A program made the position numbers and the translations under genes. A model generated the notes under the pieces. The model saw only the letters and a program-made list of their open reading frames with translations, was not told the origin of the DNA and ran no database searches. 64,000 nt of DNA from Candidatus Poribacteria bacterium (GTDB lineage: Bacteria; Poribacteria; WGA-4E; WGA-3G), in NCBI GenBank assembly GCA_958295815.1, contig OY282374.1, positions 1,198,856-1,262,855 of the forward strand, given 5' to 3'. Below, in pieces: positions 1 to 10,474 of the stretch (its first letter is position 1; each line of letters begins with the position of its first letter).

Positions 1-1022
1 ATTCACTCCGGCTTTTTATTAACGGGTTTTTGATAGGCATCGCCAATATCATTCCCGGTATGAGTGGCGGAACGCTCGCACTCGTTTTAGGTATCTATGA
101 GCGTCTCATCGGAGCATTACGGCGCATCGGTCTTTCAACAGTAAAAAGACTGCTCGGAGTGATAAAATTAAAAAAGGAAGCGTTCTCAGCAGCAAAAACG
201 GAACTTCGCCGTATTGACTTCGGTTTTCTTGCTTTATTAGGGGTCGGTGCAGTCGCTGCAATACTGCTCACATCGAAACTGATTGTCTATCTATTGAACG
301 ATCACCATGATCCAACTTACGGTTTCTTTTGTGGACTAATTCTGACATCCATTCTGGTTCCAGCACGAATGCTAAAACGGTGTGGTGTGAAAGAATTACT
401 TATGCTACTGATTGCTGTTGCGCTGGTATTAAGCCTGTCTATCGGTATGGGCGAAAAGCAGTTAGAGCGGGTGGCTTATAAGTCAGGAAGTGAAATTGCA
501 GTAGGAGACAGTGTCGGTGGAGCAGCTTTACCGACGTATTGGGATCTCGGGCTCTTTTTTGGAAGCGGTGCACTCGCTATTTCGGCGATGATCTTACCCG
601 GCATCAGCGGCTCGTTTCTGATGCTCGCGCTCGGTGTCTACTTTCGTCTTTTAACGGCAATAAACACCTTAGTAGAAGGCGTTCCAGAATTGCTCAGCGG
701 TGTTTTTGATCGGTCGATGTTGGGGAGTTTATTGATAATTGGGTTCACCGCAATCGGTTGTTTGTTTGGTCTCCTTGTGTTCACGCGCTTACTTAACTAT
801 CTGCTGGAACACTATCGCAACCTCACAATTGCCTTTCTTATTGGGTTGATGGTAGGTTCGCTTTATGGGTTATGGCCCTTTCGTGAGTTCGCAATAGTTG
901 CTGGTGAACGGATTGATACCGCACATATTTTGCCGCAACTTGATATGAACCTGCTTGTCACGACAGGGGTTTTTCTCATCGGTTGTGGCGTGATTTTTCT
1001 CTTTACCCGTTTGGAGAATTAG
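1..1022 (+). CDS. DUF368 family membrane protein, 5' end cut off
   Basis: Polytopic inner-membrane protein of the DUF368 family, whose role is not firmly established. The family signature is seen at the start as GIANIIPGMSGGTLALVLGI, and a second related motif (ILPGISGSFLMLALGVY) follows mid-protein, as in a two-repeat membrane fold. Several hydrophobic segments run to the C-terminus. A TTG at 30 could start a 330-residue protein, but the frame stays open to the window edge and the upstream residues (LRLFINGF) fit the family N-terminus, so the true start is probably outside the window. The TAG stop is at 1020-1022. Confidence 0.85.
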   Translation, partial: SLRLFINGFLIGIANIIPGMSGGTLALVLGIYERLIGALRRIGLSTVKRLLGVIKLKKEAFSAAKTELRRIDFGFLALLGVGAVAAILLTSKLIVYLLNDHHDPTYGFFCGLILTSILVPARMLKRCGVKELLMLLIAVALVLSLSIGMGEKQLERVAYKSGSEIAVGDSVGGAALPTYWDLGLFFGSGALAISAMILPGISGSFLMLALGVYFRLLTAINTLVEGVPELLSGVFDRSMLGSLLIIGFTAIGCLFGLLVFTRLLNYLLEHYRNLTIAFLIGLMVGSLYGLWPFREFAIVAGERIDTAHILPQLDMNLLVTTGVFLIGCGVIFLFTRLEN

Positions 1023-1189
1023 ACGTATGTAACGCTGTCAAATCGGGCTTACAAGTGTGAAAGATCGCAAGTTAAATATAAAAATTAGCAAAAATGGAAA
1101 GCCAATGCTGGTAGTCTGCCAACAATAGCGACAGTCGGAATTTAAAGAAATACATTATCACACAAAATGCTTGGCGACCCAGTAAAAGA

Positions 1190-2071
1190 ATGAAAAAAAT
1201 AAAAAGCGTCGGTTTTTTTGTCAATACGACCAAAACGAATGCGGCAAGTGTCGTTGAAGGCGTATCCACGTGGCTCAGGGAACGTGATATTGTTCCACTC
1301 CTATCAGAGGATCAGGCGGTTGCATTGGGGAAAACCTCCCAAGCGAATATCTCCAAGATGGATGTAGTAGAACAAGCGGATGTGATTCTCGTCCTTGGTG
1401 GAGATGGCACACTCTTAAGCGCAGCACACATGCCGCAGATTGAGAATGTGCCTATCCTGGCAATCAATATTGGAACGCTTGGATTTTTGACGGATGCATC
1501 ACTGGATGAACTCTATCCAACTTTGGAGAGCCTTTTAACTGGTGATTATCGGATAGAGCATCGAATGATGTTAGAGGTTGTTGTAAACAGCCAAGGGTTT
1601 CCACAACCGTTTCAGGCTTTTGCGCTCAACGATGTAGTTATTCGGCATTATACACGTCTTATTGAATTGGACGCGTATGTTGATGGTGAACTCTTTATAC
1701 CCTATAATGTCGATGGGTTGATCATCGCAACACCGAGCGGTTCGACGGGGTATTCTCTCTCATGTGCAGGCACTATTGTCGCGCCGCAGTTAGAGGCGAT
1801 TCTGTTAACTCCGATCGCACCACACAGTTTGACAGTGCGTCCGTTCATTGCCCATGGTGGTGCTGAGATAACTGTCAGAATGCGCGCCGCATATAAAAGC
1901 GTGGATGTTTTTGTAGATGGGCAACGTGAGACACACAGCCTCACCGCAGGCGCGGTTATAGAAGTGAAGAAGGCAGAACGGACGATTCAGCTTATCCGTT
2001 CACAGCACCATAGTTACTACAAAGCCTTGCGTGAAAAACTAATGTTAGGTGAAAGTGTCAGACGTATGTAG
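1190..2071 (+). CDS. nadK: NAD kinase
   Basis: Phosphorylates NAD to NADP in the cytoplasm using ATP or polyphosphate. The 293-residue protein has the family motifs in order: GGDGT at 70-74, NIGTLGFL at 93-100, and TPSGSTGYSL at 181-190, followed by the TPIAPHSLTVRP segment of the beta-sandwich domain. Length is normal for the family. The ATG at 1190 is the only start that keeps the N-terminal Rossmann-like strand (VGFFVN). recN follows 88 bases downstream; the two are neighbours in many bacteria. Confidence 0.95.
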   Translation: MKKIKSVGFFVNTTKTNAASVVEGVSTWLRERDIVPLLSEDQAVALGKTSQANISKMDVVEQADVILVLGGDGTLLSAAHMPQIENVPILAINIGTLGFLTDASLDELYPTLESLLTGDYRIEHRMMLEVVVNSQGFPQPFQAFALNDVVIRHYTRLIELDAYVDGELFIPYNVDGLIIATPSGSTGYSLSCAGTIVAPQLEAILLTPIAPHSLTVRPFIAHGGAEITVRMRAAYKSVDVFVDGQRETHSLTAGAVIEVKKAERTIQLIRSQHHSYYKALREKLMLGESVRRM

Positions 2072-2097
2072 GGGAATAGTAATCAGTGTTCAGTTAT

Positions 2098-2133
2098 CGG
2101 TTTCAGCAAAAAATTGCTCTTTTCTGACAACCG
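2098..2133. repeat. imperfect inverted repeat between nadK and recN
   Basis: CGGTTTCAG (2098-2106) can pair with CTGACAACCG (2124-2133), leaving one bulged base and a 17-base loop. There is no T-run after it, so it is not a clear terminator. It may be a short interspersed element. Confidence 0.35.
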
Positions 2134-2159
2134 GTAACCCATAACCGAATACCGTTCAA

Positions 2160-3875
2160 ATGATAGAAACACTCTCTATCCACAACATTGCGCTCATAGA
2201 CGAACTCAATTTGGAACTCGCACCCGGATTGAATATTTTCACCGGTGAGACGGGGGCTGGCAAATCTGTTATCCTCAGATCCATCGGATTGGTGTTAGGT
2301 GAGAGAGCCAATGCCGATATTGTGCGTGAAGGTGCTGATTTCGCGAAAGTAGAGGCGGGCGTTGCACCTAACGATCAGCATCCGATGTGGCGGACGGATT
2401 TCGCTTTTAGTGATGTCTTAGACCCATCAGATGCGGTAATTCTCTCCAGAAGGATTAGTGCCAGCGGTAGAAGCCGCTGTCATGTCAACGGCCGTATGGT
2501 GAATTTGAGCCAGCTCCAAGCTCTCGGTACGTTGCTTGTTGATATCCACGGACAACATGAGCATCAATCCTTGTTCAGAACGCAAACCCATCTCAGACTT
2601 TTAGATGATTTCGGTGGGTGCACTGATGCGAGGCAACAGGTTAGCAAGGTCCATGCTCACCTACAAACATTACAACAGGAGGCAACGGAACTTGCAGAAA
2701 CCTTGCGGGCATCAGAACGGGAGAAGGATCTTCTTGAATTTGAGATTAAGGAACTCACTTCAGCAAGTCTTGAGGACGGTGAAGACGAAGCATTGGCTGC
2801 AGAAGCCCGTATACTGAAAAACGCCGAAGAGTTGGGGCAATCCGCAAGGCGCGTGTACGCACTATTAGATGGGGACACATCTGCTGGTGGAGATTTATCG
2901 GCACTCGAACGCCTCAAAGATGCTGCAAAGACACTTACAAAGTTATCTGAGTTGGACGACAGTCTCTCGGAAGTACTCGATCGGTTGGAAACATCGCTCT
3001 ACGAGCTGGAGGATGTCGCTTTACATACCCGCCAGTACGCAGACACGGTAGAGTACAATCCCATGCGGTTAGACGAAGTTACCGATCGCTTAGCACTGAT
3101 TTCAAAACTCAAGCGGCGTTATGGCAATTCCATCTCCGAGATATTAGCCTACCACGCCGAAGCAGAGCAAAAATTACAGACATTACAATTCGGCTCCGAA
3201 AAGCAAGAATCACTTCAAGCAGAAATTCACAAAACGATTCAGGAGGCACAACATCTGTGTCTCGCACTCTCTGCAAAACGTTTGCACATTGCCAAGCAGT
3301 TATCAAAACAGATTGAGAAGGAACTCCGCACACTCGGTATGGACAAAGCGGAATTTCATACCTCTGTCCGACATATACCAGAAGAACGCGGTCCGTTTCA
3401 GATAGATGGTGAGCGTTATGCGTTCCGCTCTCACGGGATGGATGATGTTGAGTTCTTGATTGCACCAAATGTCGGTTCTGAAGCGCGTCCGATTGCCAGA
3501 ATCGCGTCGGGTGGCGAAATTTCTCGCATTATGCTTGCTTTGAAGACGGTATTGGTGCAAGTAGATGAGATCCCGACCCTCCTTTTCGATGAAATTGATA
3601 GCGGGATCGGTGGCAAGGTAGCAGATGTCGTCGGCGGAAAGTTGAAGGAACTTTCTGAGTTCGCGCAAGTTATCTGTATTACCCACCTCCCCCAGATCGC
3701 CCGTTTTGCAGACAAGCATTTCCGGGTGGAAAAGAAGGTCGTCGGAGAGCGTGCCCTGATTACTGCAAAACCGCTGACACCAGAGGAACAAATTAACGAA
3801 ATTGCTCGGATGCACGGAGGTGAAGAAACTGAGATTGGGCTTGCACATGCACGTGAATTATTATCTGAAAAATAG
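2160..3875 (+). CDS. recN: DNA repair protein RecN
   Basis: SMC-like ATPase that acts at double-strand breaks in recombinational repair. The 571-residue protein opens with the RecN N-terminus (MIETLSIHNIALIDELNLEL) and a Walker A motif GETGAGKS at 29-36. The centre is a long charged coiled coil. The C-terminal ATPase half carries the signature region SGGEISRIMLALK, Walker B (LLFDEIDSGIGG) and the segment ending VICITHLPQIARFADKH. Length is typical. It starts at ATG 2160, 88 bases after nadK. Confidence 0.95.
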   Translation: MIETLSIHNIALIDELNLELAPGLNIFTGETGAGKSVILRSIGLVLGERANADIVREGADFAKVEAGVAPNDQHPMWRTDFAFSDVLDPSDAVILSRRISASGRSRCHVNGRMVNLSQLQALGTLLVDIHGQHEHQSLFRTQTHLRLLDDFGGCTDARQQVSKVHAHLQTLQQEATELAETLRASEREKDLLEFEIKELTSASLEDGEDEALAAEARILKNAEELGQSARRVYALLDGDTSAGGDLSALERLKDAAKTLTKLSELDDSLSEVLDRLETSLYELEDVALHTRQYADTVEYNPMRLDEVTDRLALISKLKRRYGNSISEILAYHAEAEQKLQTLQFGSEKQESLQAEIHKTIQEAQHLCLALSAKRLHIAKQLSKQIEKELRTLGMDKAEFHTSVRHIPEERGPFQIDGERYAFRSHGMDDVEFLIAPNVGSEARPIARIASGGEISRIMLALKTVLVQVDEIPTLLFDEIDSGIGGKVADVVGGKLKELSEFAQVICITHLPQIARFADKHFRVEKKVVGERALITAKPLTPEEQINEIARMHGGEETEIGLAHARELLSEK

Positions 3876-3999
3876 GTGGCAGTATCCTTCATTAAAGGGT
3901 ATTAAAACCCCGTAAGCAAGAGTGTATCACTGTTATAGGAAATCTGTTTATGGTCATCTTCTGTCAAATCCGTATGCGTAGCTAAGGATAAACAAAAAG

Positions 4000-6900
4000 A
4001 TGGATGAAAGATTTACACAAGCCAGCGGGACACATGTCTATACTGGTTGCGAATTGTTAGTCAAGGGTGCTCTGGAAAGCGGGGTTAGTCTTCTCACAGG
4101 CTATCCGGGTTCCCCGATTGCCGAAGTCTTCGACATTATCCAACGGAATGCTGAGTTGTTGAAAACCAACGGCATCGTCGCACAGATAGCCAACAACGAG
4201 GCATTGAGTATCGCGCGACTCAATGGATCACAAATGGCGGATGTTCGAGCAATTGCGTTCATGAAAAGCGTTGGTTTTCATGTCGCCTCCGATTCACTCG
4301 CAATTAGCAATCTCGCAGGCACAACGGGTGGTGCTGTCGTTGTTGTCGGGGATGATACTTGGTCGCACAGCACGCAGGTTCCCGCAGATTCCCGATTCCT
4401 TGCACGGCATGTCTATACTCCGCTTCTTGAACCCGGCACATTTCAGGAACTCAAAGATTGGATTGATTGTGCCTTCCAGATTTCCGCTGCCGCCGACCTC
4501 TATGTTTGTTGTTTAACAACCGAGAATCAGGCATCTGGCGGTGGGAACGTTGAACTTCGCCCTAACATTTATCCTGAAATTAGCGATTTGAAGCGTATTA
4601 ATCTTGATACCCAGCTTATTGATGCCGATAAGCGGGTCGTCTTACCACCACATACCGCTCAAATTGAGGTAGAAACGCTACGGGAACGACTTCCTACCGC
4701 CCTTGAAACAGCACGCACTTTGGAACTCAACAAAATCCAGTTTGCGGAGAAGCCTCCAACTGGAAAGAGACACCCTCTCGGGTTTGTTAGCGCAGGTTTG
4801 GCTTATAGCTGCCTCCTCCATGCTCTTGAAGAGTTAAATCTCCACGGAGACATTCCAATCCTCAAGCTTGGTATGACCCACCCCATTGATTCGGACATCG
4901 TCCGAGAGTTTGTCGAGCATGTTGACGAAATTTACGTCGTTGAGGAGAAACGTCCACTTTTAGAAAACGAAATCAAAGCATTCCTCACACAAATGTATCA
5001 GAATGGCGACATCAAGCGGTACGTCAACGTCTGGGGGAAACAATTCCCAAACGGTCTTGCAGGCATCCCGGTAGCTTCTGGCTTAGATGCCTCTATCCTG
5101 ATTCAGAAACTTATCCCCCTCTTCAGGGACCGTCTCAGCACAGCGAACACCGAACACTTGGCACGTGAAGAAGTGCTTCAGAAACAGGTCTCGGAACAAC
5201 AAATTGAGATTCCACAACGTACGCCTACCTTCTGCCCGGGTTGCCCACATCGCGATTCTTCGAGTGTCTTCCTTGAAATCACAAGACAATTTATGGATCC
5301 GGACTATATGAAGAAGCACCACAATTCAGGATCGGTAGATCTCGTTTTTCACGGGGATATCGGTTGCTATTCTATGCTTAAGTATGAGCCGTTTCCGCGT
5401 CTAATGCACAATCTCTCTGCTATGGCATTAGGGGGTGGCGCAGGCGCAGGAATTGACCGGTTTATTCAAAATAAGCAGGTCGTTTTCATGGGGGATTCGA
5501 CTTTTTTTCATGGTGGTATGTCAGCGATCTCAGATTCGATTAAAAACAACCAAGACATCGCTTACATAATTTTGGACAACCAGACAACAGCGATGACTGG
5601 ACATCAACCGACACCTGCCGATGAGCTTGACCTTCTCGGTAATCCTACCTTTGCCCAAGACATTGAGAAAGTCGCACAAGGGCTGGCTGGCAACTCCGAA
5701 ATAGAAATTGTGCGTACCAACCCAGAAGACCGGGTGAACTACAAAAAATACCTTGAAAAAACTATTCTTAAACCGGGTGTCAAAATTGTCATCGCCGATA
5801 AAGAGTGCGCAATTACCTACCAGCGTCGCGTACGCCGTGAACAACGGAAAACTATCGCTAAGGACGGTTTCCTTAAATACGAGAAGCATATTAACATCAC
5901 GCCTGAGGTTTGCGAATTTTGTCTGGAATGCACAACCACTACAGGATGTCCGGGTTTGAAAATCGTCGATACCGACTATGGTGAGAAGATCGCTATCGAC
6001 CGCTCAAATTGCGTCTCCGATGGCGCGTGTGCACGAATTAAATACGCCTGTCCAGCGTTTGAAGAGGTTATCGTCACACGTAAGCGTCCGCCTCAGAACG
6101 GGCATGTAGAATCTGATTATCAAGGTCTCTTGAGCGATGCACCGTTACCTCCTCCGCCACCTTTGACGTTTGAACGGAGTTGGAACACGTACGCCGCAGG
6201 AGTCGGAGGCATGGGTATTGGGACTATTTCCAAAGTCCTCGTCGTTGCTGGGTATCTCCAAGGCTACGATGTAACATTCTGCGACAGGAAAGGCTTAGCA
6301 ATTCGCAACGGAGGGGTCTATACCCACATTGCATATACACAACCTGACGTTCACGCTTCACCTATAATTCCGTATGGCAAGGCAGATCTGCTGTTAGGAC
6401 TTGACATCTTAGAAGCCGTCCGCGGTGTTACTGCACAATCCCATTTCCGTATCGCGTCCCCGTCGCGTACCGCTGCTGCAGTAAATACAGCAAGAACTGA
6501 AACGATATCCATGCTTATTGGCAAGGATCATTTTGATCCGGAGACGCTTGAGGAGACGCTTCAGGCGTATACCAACCCTGATGCGTATTTTGGCATAGAT
6601 TTATTTGCAATCTCTGAGGAGCTATTCGGAAACAAATTATATGCGAACATGATGCTCCTCGGTGCTGCCTTCCAACGCCAGTTAATACCTCTCGAATTGG
6701 AGCCTCTGCAATTGGCACTCAAGCAGATGGTACCGCATGCCGATTTGGATACCAACATGAAAGCGTTCACCGTTGGACGTCGCCTTGCACTGAAACTTCC
6801 CAAATCTTCTGTATACTCACCTTCAGTACAGACGTTATTAACTTATGTGGAAATGCTTGAAGCAAACCGACAGATTTTAGAGCGGAAGTGGCGTGGAAAG

Positions 6901-7569
6901 CGTTTGGCACAACAGTATGTGACCCTCGTTGAGAGCGTGGTGAAGACATTGGACATCGATTCGGACAGCATCAATCGAAGACTCGCACTCTATATCTATG
7001 ATCTCATTCAGTTTGAGGATATGGATTACGCTCGGATATATGTTGAGAAGATTAAACAGGTTCACGCGCACGATTCTGTTGATTACAATTATCGTGCCAC
7101 GAAAGCCGCGATCAGGTATCTTCATAAAATGATGCTGATTAAAGACGAGGTCTACGTCGCACACTTGCTAACAAGTGAGGAGAAGTTCCAGCGCGACAGA
7201 GAACTATATGGTGTTGATACGATGAACGGCGATAAAATTCGATATGTACATCTCAATCGCCCGCATTTCACCGTGATGGGATTTGACTTTGAAGGGGATA
7301 TTGATACGCGAAATTGGCAACTGAACCTCGTGAAACGGATGAAGTTTCTGAGGCGATGGTTACCACAGTGGCATGCAAAGGAGAAAGCATTCCGGGATTG
7401 GTATATTACCTGTGTAATTGACACCTTTGCCCCTGCTGATGCAGAGACGTATGAAAAGTATCTCCTGGCATTAGAATGTGTTGAAGAGGTCCGCGGTTAT
7501 CGGGAGATCCGTTACCCGAAAATGGAAGTTGCAAAGCAGACAGTTGAAAGTTTACTGGCACAGGAATAG
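4000..7569 (+). CDS. indolepyruvate ferredoxin oxidoreductase family, fused alpha and gamma subunits
   Basis: Oxidises 2-keto acids (aryl pyruvates in characterised members) to acyl-CoA with reduction of ferredoxin. The 1189-residue chain holds, in order: a pyrimidine-binding domain (GYPGSPIAEVFD near 32), a TPP-binding domain (FCPGCPHRD, HGDIGCY, GDSTFFHGG, DNQTTAMTGHQPTP), a ferredoxin-like segment with two cysteine clusters (CEFCLECTTTTGCP and CVSDGACARIKYACP), a gamma domain (GVGGMGIGTISKV) and a C-terminal extension as in long family members. Substrate is inferred from the family only. It is a single gene rather than an iorA/iorB pair. aroE follows 21 bases later. Confidence 0.85.
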   Translation: MDERFTQASGTHVYTGCELLVKGALESGVSLLTGYPGSPIAEVFDIIQRNAELLKTNGIVAQIANNEALSIARLNGSQMADVRAIAFMKSVGFHVASDSLAISNLAGTTGGAVVVVGDDTWSHSTQVPADSRFLARHVYTPLLEPGTFQELKDWIDCAFQISAAADLYVCCLTTENQASGGGNVELRPNIYPEISDLKRINLDTQLIDADKRVVLPPHTAQIEVETLRERLPTALETARTLELNKIQFAEKPPTGKRHPLGFVSAGLAYSCLLHALEELNLHGDIPILKLGMTHPIDSDIVREFVEHVDEIYVVEEKRPLLENEIKAFLTQMYQNGDIKRYVNVWGKQFPNGLAGIPVASGLDASILIQKLIPLFRDRLSTANTEHLAREEVLQKQVSEQQIEIPQRTPTFCPGCPHRDSSSVFLEITRQFMDPDYMKKHHNSGSVDLVFHGDIGCYSMLKYEPFPRLMHNLSAMALGGGAGAGIDRFIQNKQVVFMGDSTFFHGGMSAISDSIKNNQDIAYIILDNQTTAMTGHQPTPADELDLLGNPTFAQDIEKVAQGLAGNSEIEIVRTNPEDRVNYKKYLEKTILKPGVKIVIADKECAITYQRRVRREQRKTIAKDGFLKYEKHINITPEVCEFCLECTTTTGCPGLKIVDTDYGEKIAIDRSNCVSDGACARIKYACPAFEEVIVTRKRPPQNGHVESDYQGLLSDAPLPPPPPLTFERSWNTYAAGVGGMGIGTISKVLVVAGYLQGYDVTFCDRKGLAIRNGGVYTHIAYTQPDVHASPIIPYGKADLLLGLDILEAVRGVTAQSHFRIASPSRTAAAVNTARTETISMLIGKDHFDPETLEETLQAYTNPDAYFGIDLFAISEELFGNKLYANMMLLGAAFQRQLIPLELEPLQLALKQMVPHADLDTNMKAFTVGRRLALKLPKSSVYSPSVQTLLTYVEMLEANRQILERKWRGKRLAQQYVTLVESVVKTLDIDSDSINRRLALYIYDLIQFEDMDYARIYVEKIKQVHAHDSVDYNYRATKAAIRYLHKMMLIKDEVYVAHLLTSEEKFQRDRELYGVDTMNGDKIRYVHLNRPHFTVMGFDFEGDIDTRNWQLNLVKRMKFLRRWLPQWHAKEKAFRDWYITCVIDTFAPADAETYEKYLLALECVEEVRGYREIRYPKMEVAKQTVESLLAQE

Positions 7570-7590
7570 TTTTCGGAGAAGTACACTACA

Positions 7591-8451
7591 ATGCAGATAC
7601 GATCCATGCTGACGGGACACACTCGCGTTGTTGGCGTTATCGGTGATCCGGTCGAACACAGCCGTTCACCGCAAATGCACAATGCCGCCCTTGCTAAAGC
7701 AGGACTTGATTACGTATATGTTCCGTTTCATGTCCGTCCTGACGATTTAGCACACGCTATTGCGGGATTCAAAGCGGTTAACGTCGTTGGCATTAACGTG
7801 ACGCTTCCACATAAACAGGCTGTCATTCCGTATCTTACGTCGATCTCGCGGGAAGCCGAACTTGTCGGTGCTGTGAACACAATCACTTTCGTTGATGACG
7901 AAATACAGGGCGACAATACAGATGCACCAGGCGTCCTAAAAGCTTTGGAGGAGAACGGCAACATATCTGTCCCAGTGGGTGAAGATGTTGTTGTCTTAGG
8001 GGCAGGTGGATCTGCAAGAGCAGTTGTCGTCGCATTGGCACTCGCAGGTGTGGCGTCTATCACAATTGCCAATCGTACAGTAGAGCGGGCTATCTCATTA
8101 GCAGAAGAGATGCAGCAAAAAACAGATATTCCGATGCAAGGGATGGGACTTACGGATGCGCGTTTGCCTGCTGCTGTTCGCCGAAGTCTACTTCTTATCA
8201 ATACTGCAACAGCAAGCATGGATCCAACACAACCACTACTGGTTTCCGCCGACTGGCTTCAACCGAATACTATCGTTTACGACATTGTCTATACACCCCC
8301 GGTAACACCGCTAATGAAAGCAGCCGCCGAGCGCGGATGTCAAACGCTTGGTGGTATCGGGATGTTGGTCCATCAAGGGGCTATCGCTTTCGAGAAATGG
8401 ACAGGTGTTACACCTTGTACCGAGGCAATGCGCCACGCACTCTCTATGTAG
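7591..8451 (+). CDS. aroE: shikimate dehydrogenase
   Basis: Reduces 3-dehydroshikimate to shikimate with NADPH in aromatic amino acid synthesis. Seen in the 286 residues: the substrate loop VEHSRSPQMHN, the catalytic-lysine motif NVTLPHKQAV, GAVNTI, the second substrate motif GDNTDAPG, and the nucleotide-binding loop GAGGSARAV. Length is typical. The short spacing to the upstream oxidoreductase gene suggests co-transcription. Confidence 0.95.
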   Translation: MQIRSMLTGHTRVVGVIGDPVEHSRSPQMHNAALAKAGLDYVYVPFHVRPDDLAHAIAGFKAVNVVGINVTLPHKQAVIPYLTSISREAELVGAVNTITFVDDEIQGDNTDAPGVLKALEENGNISVPVGEDVVVLGAGGSARAVVVALALAGVASITIANRTVERAISLAEEMQQKTDIPMQGMGLTDARLPAAVRRSLLLINTATASMDPTQPLLVSADWLQPNTIVYDIVYTPPVTPLMKAAAERGCQTLGGIGMLVHQGAIAFEKWTGVTPCTEAMRHALSM

Positions 8452-8520
8452 GTGTTGTAGATCAATCTTATTATCTGCTATGATTCACCAAGAAATACGA
8501 AAGGGGTCGATGACGACATA

Positions 8521-8838
8521 ATGCAAGAGCATGATAACGACTTTAGGCCGATTCGATTCGTTATACTCGGAACGCCTTATACCATTAAACCCACTGATGA
8601 ACTAACCGCTGACAATATCAACGAACTCGTTGAGTATGTCAAAAGTTTAGTTGAATCTTATCTCAGAAAGGGCTTTGACGAGCAAAGAGTTCCACTGCTC
8701 GTTGCGTTCCATATCGCTGATGAAAAGCGGCGCCTTCAGGAAAAATATGAACTTCCATTGCACCGAATAGTGGAAAGGTTACAGTTTGCAATCGAAGAGG
8801 ACACACCATTTGAAACTTCCGATGATACCTCCGATTAA
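8521..8838 (+). CDS. ZapA-like cell division protein
   Basis: A 105-residue protein resembling ZapA, a small protein that binds and bundles FtsZ at the division ring. The N-terminal strand-rich part (IRFVILGTPYTIKPTDELTA) fits the ZapA head. A helix with NELVEYVKSLVESYLRK is followed by a segment (PLLVAFHIADEKRRLQEKYE) like the family's ALNLADE-type helix and the coiled-coil tail. The tail is acidic. Assignment is by pattern only. It lies 69 bases after aroE on the same strand. Confidence 0.6.
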   Translation: MQEHDNDFRPIRFVILGTPYTIKPTDELTADNINELVEYVKSLVESYLRKGFDEQRVPLLVAFHIADEKRRLQEKYELPLHRIVERLQFAIEEDTPFETSDDTSD

Positions 8839-8880
8839 AGGGGGTATTAGAATAGGAATCCGTTTCTAATCTGCCCGACC

Positions 8881-10251
8881 TTAGCGCAGCAGTAGCACAG
8901 CGAGCGCGCAAAATATCGGAAGCAAAATAATCAGTATTTTAACTTCGAGTAAGTAATTTTTATAACGTTGAATCGCTGAATTCTGTGCTATCCACTGGTT
9001 GATGAACGCAATCCGCCGATCAATAGATGGATGTGTATTGAAAATTTCAAAAAATCGCCGAATTGATTTCGGCACTGAATTTAGAACCGCAAGTTTCATC
9101 AATGCTGATTTAAAGGCTTCTGGCTTTTCCGTGATCCTGACCGCATATAGGTCTGCTTGATGTTCGCACCTTCTTGACAAATATCGGAATATGAACACAA
9201 AATAAATGATTAAAAAAACCAACGAGCATAACGTTGGCAAAATTTGTGATTCTGCAAAGCGTGCTACCAACGGTTCTTCGACGAAAACGTAAAATAACGG
9301 ATAACTCAAGAGATAAAAAAAGGCAAAAAGCATGTAGGTCTGAATGTGTTTATAGCGGATATGTCCAAGTTCATGTGCAACAACGGTTTCAATTTCTTCG
9401 TCTGTGAAGTATTCGAGGAGTGCGTCTGTTAGAAAAATACGGCGGTTCCACGGCAGTGTCCCCGCAACAGCTGCATTTGCTATCAACAGCGAACCCGTCT
9501 GCCATACCACAATATCTCGATGCTTCGTGCCACTCTGTTTTGTCAACCGTTCTAATTTCTGTTTTAATTCTAATTTCTGTTTTAGTGCTGAACCTACCGC
9601 CAATGGTTCTGTTTTCCACAGAAACTGCATTAGTAGCGGTGCAAAAATAAATGCGGAGACAATCACAGGTAAGATAAGCCCGATTAAAATGTACGGATGT
9701 TCAACGATGAATACCTTTGCCGAGTAGGGGAGCCAATAGAGCGCATCCATTATCATGAGATAAACGAACATCGGCAGCAGTGGGAAAATTAGGAACTTGA
9801 ATTGTAGAGTGAGAACTTCTCGATAGTGTCCCGATTGAAGTCGATTCACCTGGTAGAACGCAAGACGAATACAAATTAACCCAATTAAAAGCGGTAGCAA
9901 CGCAAGCATCTGGCGCATGTTTTCCATTGGAAAGAAACTGAAGTGTTTATCAATCAACGCTGGTAGATTCAATAGATATAAATTGCACAGATAGGCTGCT
10001 AAGCTGAGGCATTCAAAGGCAATCATGTAGCGGCGCAGGCGATGGAGTTTTGGTAGGTTTTCCTCTGCGTTGGCAGGTAAGGTTCGCGCAACATACGCTG
10101 TTACAAAATACGCTATGAGAATAGGGCAACCCGTCAACACAATTGTCCAAAGTGCTACCTGCATGTCGCTGATATTCATGCTTGATTGGGGCGGTTCAAA
10201 GGAAAAAAGGAAGAGGATCCCAGCGATTAAAATGATACTTATTTGTCCCAT
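8881..10251 (-). CDS. M48-family membrane metalloprotease
   Basis: Integral-membrane zinc protease of the Ste24/HtpX type (456 residues). The zinc motif HELGH is at 293-297, followed by GHIRYKH, and the third ligand Glu is at 363 in the motif CEHQAD. At least six hydrophobic segments are visible: about 5-18, 35-55, 78-97, 115-133, 152-172 and 188-212, with two more after the active site (302-325, 340-357). Members act in membrane protein quality control, but the substrate here cannot be told. It is convergent with the ZapA-like gene and preceded by its own promoter. Confidence 0.85.
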   Translation of the reverse strand: MGQISIILIAGILFLFSFEPPQSSMNISDMQVALWTIVLTGCPILIAYFVTAYVARTLPANAEENLPKLHRLRRYMIAFECLSLAAYLCNLYLLNLPALIDKHFSFFPMENMRQMLALLPLLIGLICIRLAFYQVNRLQSGHYREVLTLQFKFLIFPLLPMFVYLMIMDALYWLPYSAKVFIVEHPYILIGLILPVIVSAFIFAPLLMQFLWKTEPLAVGSALKQKLELKQKLERLTKQSGTKHRDIVVWQTGSLLIANAAVAGTLPWNRRIFLTDALLEYFTDEEIETVVAHELGHIRYKHIQTYMLFAFFYLLSYPLFYVFVEEPLVARFAESQILPTLCSLVFLIIYFVFIFRYLSRRCEHQADLYAVRITEKPEAFKSALMKLAVLNSVPKSIRRFFEIFNTHPSIDRRIAFINQWIAQNSAIQRYKNYLLEVKILIILLPIFCALAVLLLR

Positions 10252-10395
10252 TCTGTGAAAAACCTTCCTCGCTCTATTGTGTAAATAGACTCAGCGTTAC
10301 GAAGCCTGACTACCGGATGTGGATGCCATCCTGAGATTCGTGAAGGCTCTGAAGCGCATGAGATGCTATAGATTTCCCGCTTACATAAGTGACAA

Positions 10396-10424
10396 ATTTT
10401 ACCCTATCTCACATGAAAAATCAA
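10396..10424 (-). promoter_or_regulatory. probable promoter of the M48 protease gene
   Basis: On the minus strand TTGATT (10419-10424), a 17-base spacer and TAAAAT (10396-10401) form a vegetative-type promoter. The start codon at 10251 lies about 140 bases downstream. Confidence 0.5.
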
Positions 10425-10474
10425 GTGTCTTTTTGCGTTTCGCCTTTCGCTTTTTGTCAAGCATGAAAAAACTT

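Noticed and set aside
3303..3892. Two long minus-strand frames opposite recN
   Set aside because: Both lie opposite the conserved ATPase end of recN, have no family motifs and no ribosome binding site.
7728..8219. 163-residue minus-strand frame opposite aroE
   Set aside because: It is rich in Ser, Ala and Thr and lies wholly opposite a certain gene, a typical shadow of codon bias.
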